Shown here: positions 18,554 to 27,298 of the stretch, in pieces
Layout: every line of letters begins with the position of its first letter
Numbering within the stretch: position 1 is the first letter of the stretch
Assembly: GCA_903893975.1 (NCBI GenBank)
Contig: CAITOL010000108.1
Coordinates: 1 to 61,104 of the forward strand
Reading direction: 5' to 3'
DNA length: 61,104 nt
Source: an uncultured Rhodospirillales bacterium
GTDB taxonomy: Bacteria > Pseudomonadota > Alphaproteobacteria > Acetobacterales > Acetobacteraceae
Notes under the pieces: model-generated
What the model was told of the DNA's origin: nothing
Databases searched by the model: none
The model's input: only the letters and a program-made list of their open reading frames with translations
Program-made: the position numbers and the translations under genes

Positions 18554-20101
18554 ATGGCTGATGCAAACCATCTGATAGTAACCCTCGCCAGCGGCCAGGT
18601 GCGCGGCACCTTGGTCGATGGCATGCCGACCTGGTTCAGCATTCCCTATGGCGCCTCCACCGCCGGGGCCAACCGCTTCCGCCCGCCGCAGCCGGTGGCC
18701 GCCTGGGATGGGGTGCGCGATGCCACCACGGTCGCCAACCAGGCGCCGCAGGTGCGCGGCGCGTACCCGAACCGGCTGGAAGTGGCGGATTTCTTCGGCA
18801 AGCGTGATGCCTCACCGCAAAGCGAGGATTGCCTGACCGTCACCGTCGCCACGCCGAGCACCCAAGGCAAGCGGCCGGTGATGGTGTGGCTGCATGGCGG
18901 CGCGTTCTCCACCGGGTCCGGCAATGGCGACTATGTGCGCCCCACAAGGCTGGCACGGCGCGATGTGGTGGTGGTCAATGTGAACCACCGGCTGAACATC
19001 TTCGGCTTCCTCGACCTGTCCGCCATTGGCGGGCAGGACTTCGCCCAATCCGGCAATGCCGGGCTGCTGGATCTGGTGGCCGCCCTGCAATGGGTGCAGG
19101 CCAATATCGCGGCCTTCGGCGGCGATCCGTCCTGCGTCACCATTTTCGGCGAATCCGGCGGCGGCGCCAAGGTCAGCACCCTGCTCGCCATGCCGATGGC
19201 GCAAGGCCTGTTTCACCGCGCCATCATCCAAAGTGGCGCCGCCATCCGCCACCGCACCCCGGAACGCGCGGCGGCGGTCACCGCCTCCGCGCTGAAAACC
19301 CTGGGCACCCAGAACATCGCCACTTTGCAGGCGCTGCCGATGGCCGAATTGCTGGCCGCCATCGCCACCATCGAGGCCGAAGCCGGCCCGCCCGGGCATT
19401 TCTTCTTCGACCGCTACCCGTTCGGCCCGATGGTCGATGGCACCGTGCTACCCGCGCATCCGTTCGACCCGGTGGCACCGAGCCTCTCGGCCAATATTCC
19501 GGTGATGCTGGGCGACACCAAAGACGAAGCCTCCGGCTTTACCGTCGCGGACGACAAAATCTGGCATCGCACGCTCACGGACGCCGAACTGGAAAGCCGC
19601 GTCGAACGGCTGGCCGGGCCGCGCACCGCGGAGGTGATGGCGCTCTACCGCCAGGTGCTACCGAACGACAATCCCGCCGAGCGTTGGATTGCGATCATGA
19701 CCGACGCGATGTACCGCAACCGCACGGTGGTCGCCAGCAACCGCCTGATGCAGCGGGCCGGGGCGCCGATCTATGTCTACAATTTCGCCTGGAATTCCCC
19801 GCGCGAAGGCGGCAAGCTGAAAGCCCCGCATGCGGTGGAAGTGCCGTTCTGCTTCGATGCGGTGGACCTGACCAATGTCGGCGCCGCGCCCGGCCAGACG
19901 CTCTCCGGCACGATGGCCGATGTTTGGGCAAGCTTCGCCCGCACCGGCAGCCCGCAACACCCGTCCATCCCGCATTGGTTCCCGTATCAGCGCGGCACGC
20001 GGGCGACGATGATCTTTGAAGATAAAGTCCGCATCACCCACGACCCCCACTATAGCCGCCGGCGCATCTGGTCGCAGATCACCACCGCCGAAGCCGAATA
20101 G
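18554..20101 (+). CDS. Carboxylesterase type B (para-nitrobenzyl esterase-like)
   Basis: 515 residues, alpha/beta-hydrolase. The triad is visible: Ser201 in FGESGGGAKVSTLL (GxSxG form GESGG instead of the commoner GESAG), Glu325 in GDTKDEASGF, and His426 in APHAVEVPFCFD. The oxyanion hole is WLHGGAFSTGSG (about 112-123), and the family's second signature SEDCLTVTVATP is at about 90-101. I see no signal peptide. AGGGGA lies about seven bases upstream of ATG 18554. It hydrolyses esters; the natural substrate is unknown. It is followed closely by an NTF2-like protein and an amine oxidase. Confidence 0.92.
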   Translation: MADANHLIVTLASGQVRGTLVDGMPTWFSIPYGASTAGANRFRPPQPVAAWDGVRDATTVANQAPQVRGAYPNRLEVADFFGKRDASPQSEDCLTVTVATPSTQGKRPVMVWLHGGAFSTGSGNGDYVRPTRLARRDVVVVNVNHRLNIFGFLDLSAIGGQDFAQSGNAGLLDLVAALQWVQANIAAFGGDPSCVTIFGESGGGAKVSTLLAMPMAQGLFHRAIIQSGAAIRHRTPERAAAVTASALKTLGTQNIATLQALPMAELLAAIATIEAEAGPPGHFFFDRYPFGPMVDGTVLPAHPFDPVAPSLSANIPVMLGDTKDEASGFTVADDKIWHRTLTDAELESRVERLAGPRTAEVMALYRQVLPNDNPAERWIAIMTDAMYRNRTVVASNRLMQRAGAPIYVYNFAWNSPREGGKLKAPHAVEVPFCFDAVDLTNVGAAPGQTLSGTMADVWASFARTGSPQHPSIPHWFPYQRGTRATMIFEDKVRITHDPHYSRRRIWSQITTAEAE

Positions 20102-20111
20102 GAACCGAACC

Positions 20112-20492
20112 ATGACCGTCGATCTCAGCACTGTTGAAGCCGTCTTGCATGCCTATTTCGATGGCCTGCACGACGGCGATGCCGCCAAGTTGAAGGCGAT
20201 TTTCCACGCCGATGCGCATCTGTTCAATGTCAGCAGCAAGGGCGCCATCGTCGTCACCTCCCGCGATGCCTTCGCCGATGGCGTCGCCAGCCGCCCGTCC
20301 GCCAAATCTCAGGGTTTGGCGCGGGAGGATTGGATTGAATCGCTCGAACGCTCCGGCCCCGAAACCGCCTGTGCCACCGTGCGCTGCCAGATCCCGCCGC
20401 GCTATTTCACCGACTACCTCACCCTCGCCAAAGGCCCGACCGGCTGGCAGATCGTCTCCAAAACCTACCACACCGACCTGCGGGCGGCCTGA
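20112..20492 (+). CDS. NTF2-like (SnoaL/lumazine-binding type) small protein
   Basis: 126 residues from ATG 20112. The N-terminal helix STVEAVLHAYFDGLHDGDAA and the following FHADAHLF strand are the standard opening of NTF2-like cone-fold proteins. The end YLTLAKGPTGWQIVSKTYHT is the family's last strand pair. Some members are isomerases or hydrolases, others only bind ligands; no catalytic pair can be assigned confidently. It lies ten bases after the esterase and eight before the amine oxidase, so it belongs to the same operon. Confidence 0.8.
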   Translation: MTVDLSTVEAVLHAYFDGLHDGDAAKLKAIFHADAHLFNVSSKGAIVVTSRDAFADGVASRPSAKSQGLAREDWIESLERSGPETACATVRCQIPPRYFTDYLTLAKGPTGWQIVSKTYHTDLRAA

Positions 20493-20500
20493 TCTGCGGC

Positions 20501-21751
20501 ATGCACGCGGTTGATGTCGTCATTATCGGCGCCGGGGTGGCCGGGCTTGCGGCAGCGGACACGCTGCGCCGGCAAGGCCGCAGCTGCTGCGTGCTGGAAG
20601 CGGCCGGCTGGGTCGGCGGGCGCGCCCGCACCATCCAGGTTGCCGGCGCGCCGTTCGACCTCGGCGCCACCTGGCTGCACGACGCCGCGCGCAACCCGCT
20701 GGCCCACATCGCGCGCGCCGCAGGCGAAACCCTGCTCGATGCCGACAGCCTGCGCTCCCGCCGCCTGCTGATCGAAGGCCGCCCGGCCAACGCCGCCGAA
20801 CAGGCCGCCTACTTCGCCGCCTCCGCCCAATTCGAAGCCCTGGCCACCGCACGGGCCGCGCGCGACGACGTGGCATTGGCCGAGGCCGTGGCGCCGATGC
20901 AGGACGACCCCTGGCTGGCGACGATTGAAACCTGGGAAGCCAGCCAGATCGCGGCGGCCGATTCGCGCGATTTTTCCGTGCGGGACTGGCGCGACAACAG
21001 CCTCGAAGGCAGCAATTTATGGCTGCCCAACGGCATCGGCGATTTTGTCAGCCGCGCTTTGGCCCCGGCGGCGGTGGATATCCGGCTGAACACCCCGGTC
21101 ACCCGCATTGCCTGGGGGCGTGATGTGCAGGTGCAAACCCCGTCCGGCACCGTGGTGGCGCAATCCTGCATCGTCACCGTCTCCACCGGCGTGCTGGCCT
21201 CCGGCGCCATCATCTTCGACCCCCCCTTGCCCGCCGCGACCCAGGCCGCCATTGCCGGGCTGCCGATGGGCTTGCTGAGCAAGGTTGCGCTCACCGGAAA
21301 TTGGCCGGACCGGCTGGGCCTGCCGGAAAGCTGCTCCATCCGCATGCAGGTGCCGGCGCGCTTCGCCCCGGCCATGTCGTTCCATTGCTGGCCGCTCGGC
21401 GCGCCCTATATCGCCGGCTTTGTCGGCGGGCCGACCGCCTGGGCGCTGAGTGCCGGCGGCCCGGCAATGGCGCAGGATTTCGTCCGCAACCGTTTCACCG
21501 CCATGCTCGGCGCCGACGCGGCCCGCGGGATCACAGATATCATCCTGTCCGACTGGGGTGCGGACCCGCTGCATCGCGGCGCCTACGCCTATGCCCGGCA
21601 CGGCCATGCCGGCGCGCGCGCCACATTGGGCGCGCCGCTGAGCGATGGCCGACTGATTTTCGCCGGGGAAGCCACCCGCACCGACGGGCTGGCCGGAACC
21701 GTTGGCGGTGCCTGGCTGGCGGGACAGGACGCGGCTGCCGTCGCCGCATGA
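20501..21751 (+). CDS. FAD-dependent amine oxidase (flavin monoamine/polyamine oxidase family)
   Basis: 416 residues. The N-terminal dinucleotide-binding fold VVIIGAGVAGLAAADTLRRQ leads to the acidic residue of CCVLEAAGWVGGRARTIQVA, the GG motif of this family. The C-terminal FAD-binding end is seen in GRLIFAGEATRTDGLAGTV with the following WLAGQDAA helix. The expected reaction is oxidative deamination of an amine, or a related desaturation, yielding peroxide. The protein is a little shorter than typical (about 430-500), so the substrate domain may be reduced. Its stop overlaps the regulator's start (ATGA), suggesting a common regulon. Confidence 0.87.
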   Translation: MHAVDVVIIGAGVAGLAAADTLRRQGRSCCVLEAAGWVGGRARTIQVAGAPFDLGATWLHDAARNPLAHIARAAGETLLDADSLRSRRLLIEGRPANAAEQAAYFAASAQFEALATARAARDDVALAEAVAPMQDDPWLATIETWEASQIAAADSRDFSVRDWRDNSLEGSNLWLPNGIGDFVSRALAPAAVDIRLNTPVTRIAWGRDVQVQTPSGTVVAQSCIVTVSTGVLASGAIIFDPPLPAATQAAIAGLPMGLLSKVALTGNWPDRLGLPESCSIRMQVPARFAPAMSFHCWPLGAPYIAGFVGGPTAWALSAGGPAMAQDFVRNRFTAMLGADAARGITDIILSDWGADPLHRGAYAYARHGHAGARATLGAPLSDGRLIFAGEATRTDGLAGTVGGAWLAGQDAAAVAA

Positions 21752-22443
21752 GCCGCGCCGCCCGCCTGCTAGATTTGCTGCAAGCCCTGCGGCACCACCG
21801 TCGCCCGGTCACGGCGGCAACGCTGGCCGCGGAACTGGCGGTCTCCAGCCGCACCGTCTACCGCGATATCGCCACCCTGCAGGCGCAGGGTGCGCAGATC
21901 GAGGGCGAGGCCGGTATCGGCTACGTGCTGCGCCCCGGCTTCCTGCTGCCGCCGTTGATGTTTTCCGATGATGAACTCGACGCGGTGCTACTCGGGCTCC
22001 GGCTGGTCGCCGACCGCGCCGATGCCGGCCTGGCCAGGGCGGCCGAGATGTCGGCCAGCAAGATCACCGCCGTGCTGCCGGAACAACGTCGCGACGCGCT
22101 CGAAACCACCGTGCTGATGGCCGGACCGGCGGCGGCGACGATCGATGTGATCGACACCGCGCCGCTGCGCCAGGCAATCCGGGCAGAATGCAAGGTCGCC
22201 CTGACCTATACCAACGCCGAGGGAGAAATGACCCGCCGACTGGTCTGGCCACTGGCCGTGGCCATGTTCAACCATGTTCGGGTACTGGTCGCCTGGTGCG
22301 CTTTACGGGGTGATTTCCGCAGCTTCCGCACCGACCGCATGCTGGCCATCGCGGTCACCAACGAACGCTATCCACGTCGCCGGGCTGTCCTGTTGCGCGA
22401 ATGGCGGGCCCAACGTGATCAGGCGAAAGGCGACAACCCGTAG
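21748..22443 (+). CDS. HTH/WYL-domain (YafY-type) transcriptional regulator
   Basis: 231 residues. The N-terminal winged HTH is MSRAARLLDLLQALRHHRRP then ELAVSSRTVYRDIATLQAQG, the YafY/DeoR-like pattern. A linker and a WYL-type ligand-sensing domain follow (MTRRLVWPLAVAMFNHVRVL, then VAWCALRGDFRSFRTDRM). Such regulators typically control an adjacent small SRPBCC or glyoxalase gene, which fits the SRPBCC gene 76 bases downstream. The start overlaps the amine oxidase stop. Confidence 0.9.
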   Translation: MSRAARLLDLLQALRHHRRPVTAATLAAELAVSSRTVYRDIATLQAQGAQIEGEAGIGYVLRPGFLLPPLMFSDDELDAVLLGLRLVADRADAGLARAAEMSASKITAVLPEQRRDALETTVLMAGPAAATIDVIDTAPLRQAIRAECKVALTYTNAEGEMTRRLVWPLAVAMFNHVRVLVAWCALRGDFRSFRTDRMLAIAVTNERYPRRRAVLLREWRAQRDQAKGDNP

Positions 22444-22460
22444 CCCAACGTCGCGCACTG

Positions 22461-22476
22461 CTGACAGAATCTGACA
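22461..22476. promoter_or_regulatory. Direct repeat CTGACA-N4-CTGACA, candidate regulator site
   Basis: Two copies of CTGACA start exactly ten bases apart (one helical turn) in the short gap between the WYL regulator and the SRPBCC gene. YafY-type regulators often act on sites just upstream of a neighbouring small gene. The assignment is inferred from spacing and place only. Confidence 0.35.
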
Positions 22477-22519
22477 CGGCCGTCCGGTAGAGCTGCAGTC
22501 CTGTTCAAGGAGTGTGGAT

Positions 22520-22969
22520 ATGCCCAAGACCTATCGCCACGAAGCCTTCATCCCGCTGCCGCCGGCCTGCGTGTTCGCGGTGCTGACCGACATCGCCCAC
22601 TGGCCGGATTGGGATCTCGATCTGGTCGCCACCCGCTATGACGGCGAAACCCTGCGCGCCGGCAGCCGCTTCAGCATCACCCCTAAAGGCGCGGGGCCGG
22701 TCGCCATGCGCGTCGCGGCGCTCGAAGCCCCGACCTTGTTCGTCGACCAGGCCAGCCTGCCCTTGGCGTCCATTCACGGCGTGCACCGTCTGCTGCCGAC
22801 CGAGGGAGGCACAAGGCTGATCCACGAGGTCACCACAACCGGCCTGCTGGCCTTCCTGTGGGACCGGATCGTCACGCGCAATATCGGCGCCGGGCTGGCC
22901 GAACAGGCCGCCCGGCTGCGGGATTATGCGGTGGGGATATCGTCCACATCGAAATCCGGCCCGCCATAG
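22520..22969 (+). CDS. SRPBCC (START-like) family protein
   Basis: 149 residues. It starts YRHEAFIPLPPACVFAVLTD with HWPDWDLDLVATRY, the usual SRPBCC opening (vaPaevVFavltDiahwPeWd), and ends in the long C-terminal helix IGAGLAEQAARLRDYA. The fold makes a hydrophobic ligand cavity; no enzymatic role can be assigned. ATG 22520 is chosen because AAGGAG (22507-22512) lies seven bases upstream; a GTG at 22514 is in frame. The last 46 bases overlap the 3' end of the convergent Nudix gene. Confidence 0.85.
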   Translation: MPKTYRHEAFIPLPPACVFAVLTDIAHWPDWDLDLVATRYDGETLRAGSRFSITPKGAGPVAMRVAALEAPTLFVDQASLPLASIHGVHRLLPTEGGTRLIHEVTTTGLLAFLWDRIVTRNIGAGLAEQAARLRDYAVGISSTSKSGPP

Positions 22970-23715
22970 CCGGCTTCCAGCGGCAGGCGCAGCACCCGGC
23001 GGCCATCCACCTTCATCATCTGCGGGCACACCGTCACAATCTCCGACGCGGCGGCGCGGGCCATGGCGCTGGCCACGTCGTTGTCACGCCCCAGCTGCTG
23101 CAAATTCAGCCGTGTGGCGAACACCACGGTAAAGCGCTTGCTCTCGCCCCCCGCCAACGCCTCGCCGGGCGAAATCCAGATGGTTGAGACCGCTTCATGC
23201 CCGTCGCCCTGCGGCTTCTGGTCGGTCGGCATCGGCGCGAGGAAGAAATGCGTATCAAAGCGCTTCGGCCGGCCAACCGGGGTAATCCAGTGGGAAAACC
23301 GCACCATCAGATCGGTGGCCAGTTCAATCTCGCCGCATTGCGCCAGGTCCACGAAATCCGGCGCCCGGCCAAGTTTGGCGGCGAGGCGCTGCTCCAAAGC
23401 CTCCAACGCCTCCGCGCTCAGCAACTGCGCCTCCCCTTTTGGCCGGGCCAGCAACATGCGCGCCTCCTCCCAGGTCTCCCGCACCCCGGCCACGCGCAGG
23501 CCGAGCGATGCGGCGTCGAGATCGCTGGGGTGGCAGTTGGCCAGGGTTTCCGGCGCTATATCGGCGTCATCCACCCGCCCGCCCGGAAACACCAGCGCGC
23601 CGCTGGCGAATTCGGAGGCGACGTTGCGCTCCACCATCAGCACTTCCAGCCCGGTCGGGCCGTTTCGCAGCAACAAAATGGTCGCCGCCGGGCGCGCCGG
23701 AACGTCTTGCGTCAT
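22924..23715 (-). CDS. Nudix hydrolase, NUDT19/NUDT7-like (CoA-ester type)
   Basis: 263 residues. It begins ATILLLRNGPTGLEVLMVER, typical of NUDT19-type proteins. The Nudix box is split: FPGGRVDDADI gives the first glycines, and RVAGVRETWEEARMLL gives the catalytic RETxEEA part, with about 20 extra residues between, an insertion known for NUDT19. These enzymes hydrolyse CoA esters or other nucleoside diphosphate derivatives. WISPGEALAGGESKRFTVVF near the C-terminus also matches the group. The cupin gene lies six bases from its 5' end on the same strand but upstream, so the two form an operon. Confidence 0.88.
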   Translation of the reverse strand: MTQDVPARPAATILLLRNGPTGLEVLMVERNVASEFASGALVFPGGRVDDADIAPETLANCHPSDLDAASLGLRVAGVRETWEEARMLLARPKGEAQLLSAEALEALEQRLAAKLGRAPDFVDLAQCGEIELATDLMVRFSHWITPVGRPKRFDTHFFLAPMPTDQKPQGDGHEAVSTIWISPGEALAGGESKRFTVVFATRLNLQQLGRDNDVASAMARAAASEIVTVCPQMMKVDGRRVLRLPLEAGYGGPDFDVDDIPTA

Positions 23716-23721
23716 GGCCGC

Positions 23722-24075
23722 TTAATCCCCCACCGGCACGAAGATCGAGTGGCGGATCTGGCCATTGACCGACTGGGACAAATGCCCCTTGCCGGTCACG
23801 TCCTCGACCAAAATCACCTCCCCGGCGCCGATGATGCGGCTTTCGCCGTCGCTGGCGGTGATCTTCACCCCGGCATCGAGGTTGATGATGTATTGCCGGC
23901 GCGGCGCGGTGTGCCAGTCGAGGTCGTAGGTCGCCTTGGTCTGGCGGAAAATAATGCCGTTGGCCGGCAGCCGTGCCGACATCTGGCCGCCGGGGCCGCT
24001 GGTCTCCCAGGGGATGTCCAGATCGCGGAAATGCGAAATGCCGTTTTCGTCTTCGTAGAGATTATGGATTCGCAT
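23722..24075 (-). CDS. Cupin-fold small protein
   Basis: 117 residues from ATG 24075. It shows the beta-barrel pattern of small cupins: HTAPRRQYIINLDAGVKITA, followed by GAGEVILVEDVTGKGHLSQS. The last segment (G-x-G-E-x-x-L-V-x-D-x-T-G-x-G-H) is the second cupin motif, while the first motif is degenerate with one His. It may be a metal-dependent isomerase or dioxygenase, or only a sugar-binding protein; the reaction is unknown. It is the first gene of a two-gene operon with the Nudix hydrolase and lies divergent from the ABC exporter across 100 bases. Confidence 0.8.
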   Translation of the reverse strand: MRIHNLYEDENGISHFRDLDIPWETSGPGGQMSARLPANGIIFRQTKATYDLDWHTAPRRQYIINLDAGVKITASDGESRIIGAGEVILVEDVTGKGHLSQSVNGQIRHSIFVPVGD

Positions 24076-24175
24076 AATGGCCCCCTGCCCTGTTCGGCCG
24101 CAGTTTGCCGCCTGGCGGTGCGATGCGCAAACCACCACGGATGCGCGCGATCGCGGTGTCTGCTAGACCCTGCGC

Positions 24176-25909
24176 ATGATCAAACGTTTCTTCGCCTATT
24201 ACACCCCCTGGCGTGGGCTGTTCCTGCTGGATTTCGGCTGCGCCCTGCTCTCCGGCCTGCTGGAACTCGGCTTTCCGATGGCGGTGCGCGGCTTTGTCGA
24301 CCATTTGCTGCCGACGCAAAGCTGGGGGCTGATCCTGGCCGCCTCCGCCGCACTACTGCTCGCCTATATCGCCAACACCGCGCTGAACGGCGTGGTGGTC
24401 TATTGGGGCCATATGCTCGGCATCAACATCGAAACCGAAATGCGCCGGCGCAGCTTCGACCATCTGCAAAAGCTGTCCTTCCGGTTTTACGACAACAACA
24501 AAACCGGCCACCTGGTCGCCCGCGTCACCAAAGATCTGGAGGAGATCGGCGAAGTTGCCCATCACGGGCCGGAAGATCTGTTCATCGCCATCATGACCTT
24601 CCTCGGCGCCTTTGCGTTGATGCTGGCGGTCAATCCCACGCTGGCGCTGATCACAGCCCTGATCGTGCCGGCAACCGTGTTTCTCGCCACGCGCTACGGC
24701 ACCCGCATGACCTGGAATTTCCGCGCTCTGTTCAACCGCGTCGCACAGTTCAACGTGCGGGTGGAAGAAAATGTCGGCGGCATGCGGGTGGTGCAGGCCT
24801 TCGCCAACGAAGACCACGAGCGCGCCCGCTTCGCCGAGGACAATGCGCGCTACCGCAGCACCAAGCTGCAAGCCTATCGGCTGATGGCGGCCTCATCGTC
24901 GCTCAACTATCTCTCCATGCGGCTGACGCAACTGGTCGTGATGCTGGCCGGCAGCTACCTGGTGCTGCACGGCAGGCTATCGAATGGCGATTTCGTCGGC
25001 TTCCTGCTGCTGGTCGGCGTGTTCTTCCGCCCGGTGGAAAAGATCAACAACGTGCTGGAAACCTACCCCAAGGGTATCGCCGGCTTCCGCCGCTATACCG
25101 AGTTGCTGGACACCGCACCGGATATCGTCGATCGGCCGCAGGCCCGCGCCGTGGCTGGCCTGCGCGGCGATATCAGCTACGAGGCGGTCAGCTTTGGCTA
25201 CACCGCCGACCGCCCGGTGCTGAAAGCCATCGATCTGCACATTCAGGCCGGGGAGACGATCGCCTTCGTCGGCCCGTCCGGCGCCGGCAAAACCACCATC
25301 TGCTCGCTGCTGCCGCGCTTTTACGAGGTCACCGCCGGCCGCATCCGCATCGACGGCATCGACATCGCCGACATGACCCTCGCCTCCCTGCGCAGCCAGA
25401 TCGGCATCGTGCAGCAGGACGTGTTTCTGTTCGGCGGCACGTTGCGGGAAAACATCGCCTATGGCCGGCTGGATGCGGCGGAGGCGGATATTCTGCAAGC
25501 CGCGCATCGCGCCCGGCTCGATGAACTGATCCGCACCCTGCCGGACGGGCTGGATACGATGGTGGGCGAGCGCGGGGTGAAACTCTCCGGCGGGCAAAAG
25601 CAGCGGCTGGCGATTGCGCGGATGTTCCTGAAAAACCCGCCGATCCTGATTCTGGATGAAGCAACTTCAGCGCTGGACACCGAAACCGAGCAGGCCATCC
25701 AACGCTCGCTGGCCGAACTCGCCCAAGGCCGCACCACACTGGTCATCGCGCATCGCCTGGCGACGATCCAGACCGCGGACCGGATTGTGGTGGTGACCGA
25801 AGACGGCATCGCCGAGCAAGGCGACCACCGCACCCTGCTCGCCGCAGGCGGGCTCTACCGCCGGCTGCACGACGCGCAATTCGCCGCGACGATGGGTATC
25901 GTCGCTTAA
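24176..25909 (+). CDS. ABC exporter, fused permease/ATPase (ABCB/MsbA-like)
   Basis: 577 residues. The N-terminal six-helix export domain (about 1-310) starts MIKRFFAYYTPWRGLFLLDF. The ATPase shows Walker A FVGPSGAGKTTICSLLPRFY (about 364), Q-loop GIVQQDVFLFGGTLRENIAY, signature LSGGQKQRLAIARM, Walker B ILILDEATSALDTE and the switch His in VIAHRLATIQ. It forms a homodimer in the inner membrane and exports lipids, peptides or drugs; the substrate is not determinable. It stands alone on its strand with only six bases to the convergent ntrX stop, and no terminator is seen between them. Confidence 0.92.
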   Translation: MIKRFFAYYTPWRGLFLLDFGCALLSGLLELGFPMAVRGFVDHLLPTQSWGLILAASAALLLAYIANTALNGVVVYWGHMLGINIETEMRRRSFDHLQKLSFRFYDNNKTGHLVARVTKDLEEIGEVAHHGPEDLFIAIMTFLGAFALMLAVNPTLALITALIVPATVFLATRYGTRMTWNFRALFNRVAQFNVRVEENVGGMRVVQAFANEDHERARFAEDNARYRSTKLQAYRLMAASSSLNYLSMRLTQLVVMLAGSYLVLHGRLSNGDFVGFLLLVGVFFRPVEKINNVLETYPKGIAGFRRYTELLDTAPDIVDRPQARAVAGLRGDISYEAVSFGYTADRPVLKAIDLHIQAGETIAFVGPSGAGKTTICSLLPRFYEVTAGRIRIDGIDIADMTLASLRSQIGIVQQDVFLFGGTLRENIAYGRLDAAEADILQAAHRARLDELIRTLPDGLDTMVGERGVKLSGGQKQRLAIARMFLKNPPILILDEATSALDTETEQAIQRSLAELAQGRTTLVIAHRLATIQTADRIVVVTEDGIAEQGDHRTLLAAGGLYRRLHDAQFAATMGIVA

Positions 25910-25915
25910 CCTAGC

Positions 25916-27298
25916 CTAAGTTCGCTCGTCGCCGCCGACGCCGAGTTGCTTCAGCTTGCGGTGCAGCGCGCTGCGCTCCATGCCGACGAATTGCGCCGTG
26001 CGGCTGATATTGCCGCCGAAGCGCAGCAGCTGGGCCTGCAGATATTGGGTTTCGAACAGGTCCCGCGCCTCGCGCAGCGGCAGGCCCATAATGTCCTCCG
26101 ACGGGTCGGCGTTGAACAGCGCCGGGGCGGCAGCGCCGATTTCCGGCGGCAGCATGTCGGCGCGGATCAGATCCGTCGCCCCGCCCGGCGCCATAATCTG
26201 CAACCAATCCATAAGGTTGCGCAGTTGCCGCACATTGCCCGGCCAGTCATAGGCTTGCAGCGCGGTCAACGCGTCGGTGGATAATTCCCGCCCGGGCGTG
26301 CCGGAATGCTCCGCCGCCCGGGTCAGGAACAGCCGGGCCAGGTCCGGCACATCCTCCCGCCGCTCCCGCAAGGCCGGCAGGCGCAGCGGCACCACGGCGA
26401 GGCGATAGAACAAATCCTCGCGAAACCGCCCGGCGGCGATTTCGGCTGCCAGATCGCGGTTGGTGGTGGACAGCACCCGCACATCCACCCGCACCCGCGC
26501 CGTGCCGCCCAGCCGCTCGAACGAGCTTTCCTGCAAGGCGCGCACGATTTTGCCCTGGGTTTCCAGCGGCATGTCGGAGATTTCGTCCAGCAGCAAGGTG
26601 CCGTTATGCGCCCGTTCCAGCACCCCGGCGCGGCGCGGCGCCTCCCCGGTGGCTTCGATGCCGAACAACTCCTCCTCAAAGCGCGCCGGGTTCAGCGTGG
26701 CGCAGTTCAGCACCACAAACGGCCCATCCGCGCGGCGGGACTGGGCGTGGATCATGCGGGCAATGACCTCCTTGCCGCTGCCCGCCGGCCCGGTGATCAG
26801 CACGCGCGACCCGGTGGGCGCGACCTTTTCCACCGCGGCGCGCAAGCCCATAATCGGCGGGCTGTCGCCGGTCAGTTCGGTTTCCGGCCCGGCGCGCAGC
26901 CGCAACTCGGCATTTTCCCGCGCCAGCGCCGCCGCTTCCAGCGCGCGTTTAACCACCAGCAACATGCGGTCCGAATTGAACGGCTTTTCCAGGAATTCAT
27001 AAGCGCCGTGCTGGATCGCCGTCACCGCCATTTCAATCGTGCCGTGGCCGGACATCATCACCACCGGCATATCCGGCGCATCCGCCCGCAAGGCGGCGAG
27101 AATGCCAAGCCCATCCAGCTTCGAGCCTTGCAGCCACACATCCAGGATCACCAACGCCGGGCGGCGGGCGCGGAACGCCGCCAAAGCCGCATCCGAATCC
27201 CCAGCCTGACGGGTTTGGTAGCCTTCGTCTTCCAGAATGCCGTCCACCAGCATGCGGATGTCCGGTTCGTCATCGACGATCAGGATTTCATGCGCCAT
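25916..27298 (-). CDS. ntrX: Response regulator NtrX
   Basis: 460 residues. Receiver domain with acidic pocket ILIVDDEPDIR and phospho-acceptor Asp53 (VILDVWLQGS). AAA+ domain with Walker A GPAGSGKE and sensor WPGNVRQLRNLM. Fis-type HTH at the end (GGNISRTAQFVGMERSALHR). NtrX pairs with NtrY and affects nitrogen, redox and envelope control in alphaproteobacteria. The stretch where NtrC-type proteins carry GAFTGA instead reads GIEATGEAPRRAGVLE, so the sigma-54 contact motif is absent. I start at ATG 27298 ([10 protein letters not shown]), which overlaps the ntrY end by 11 bases. It is the last gene of the operon. Confidence 0.95.
   Translation of the reverse strand: MAHEILIVDDEPDIRMLVDGILEDEGYQTRQAGDSDAALAAFRARRPALVILDVWLQGSKLDGLGILAALRADAPDMPVVMMSGHGTIEMAVTAIQHGAYEFLEKPFNSDRMLLVVKRALEAAALARENAELRLRAGPETELTGDSPPIMGLRAAVEKVAPTGSRVLITGPAGSGKEVIARMIHAQSRRADGPFVVLNCATLNPARFEEELFGIEATGEAPRRAGVLERAHNGTLLLDEISDMPLETQGKIVRALQESSFERLGGTARVRVDVRVLSTTNRDLAAEIAAGRFREDLFYRLAVVPLRLPALRERREDVPDLARLFLTRAAEHSGTPGRELSTDALTALQAYDWPGNVRQLRNLMDWLQIMAPGGATDLIRADMLPPEIGAAAPALFNADPSEDIMGLPLREARDLFETQYLQAQLLRFGGNISRTAQFVGMERSALHRKLKQLGVGGDERT

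Noticed and set aside
23197-25524. Long plus-strand open frame of 775 codons across the Nudix, cupin and ABC genes
   Set aside because: It is antisense to two clear genes and out of frame with the ABC exporter; composition is Arg/Gly/Ala-rich shadow sequence of GC-rich DNA with no family motif.
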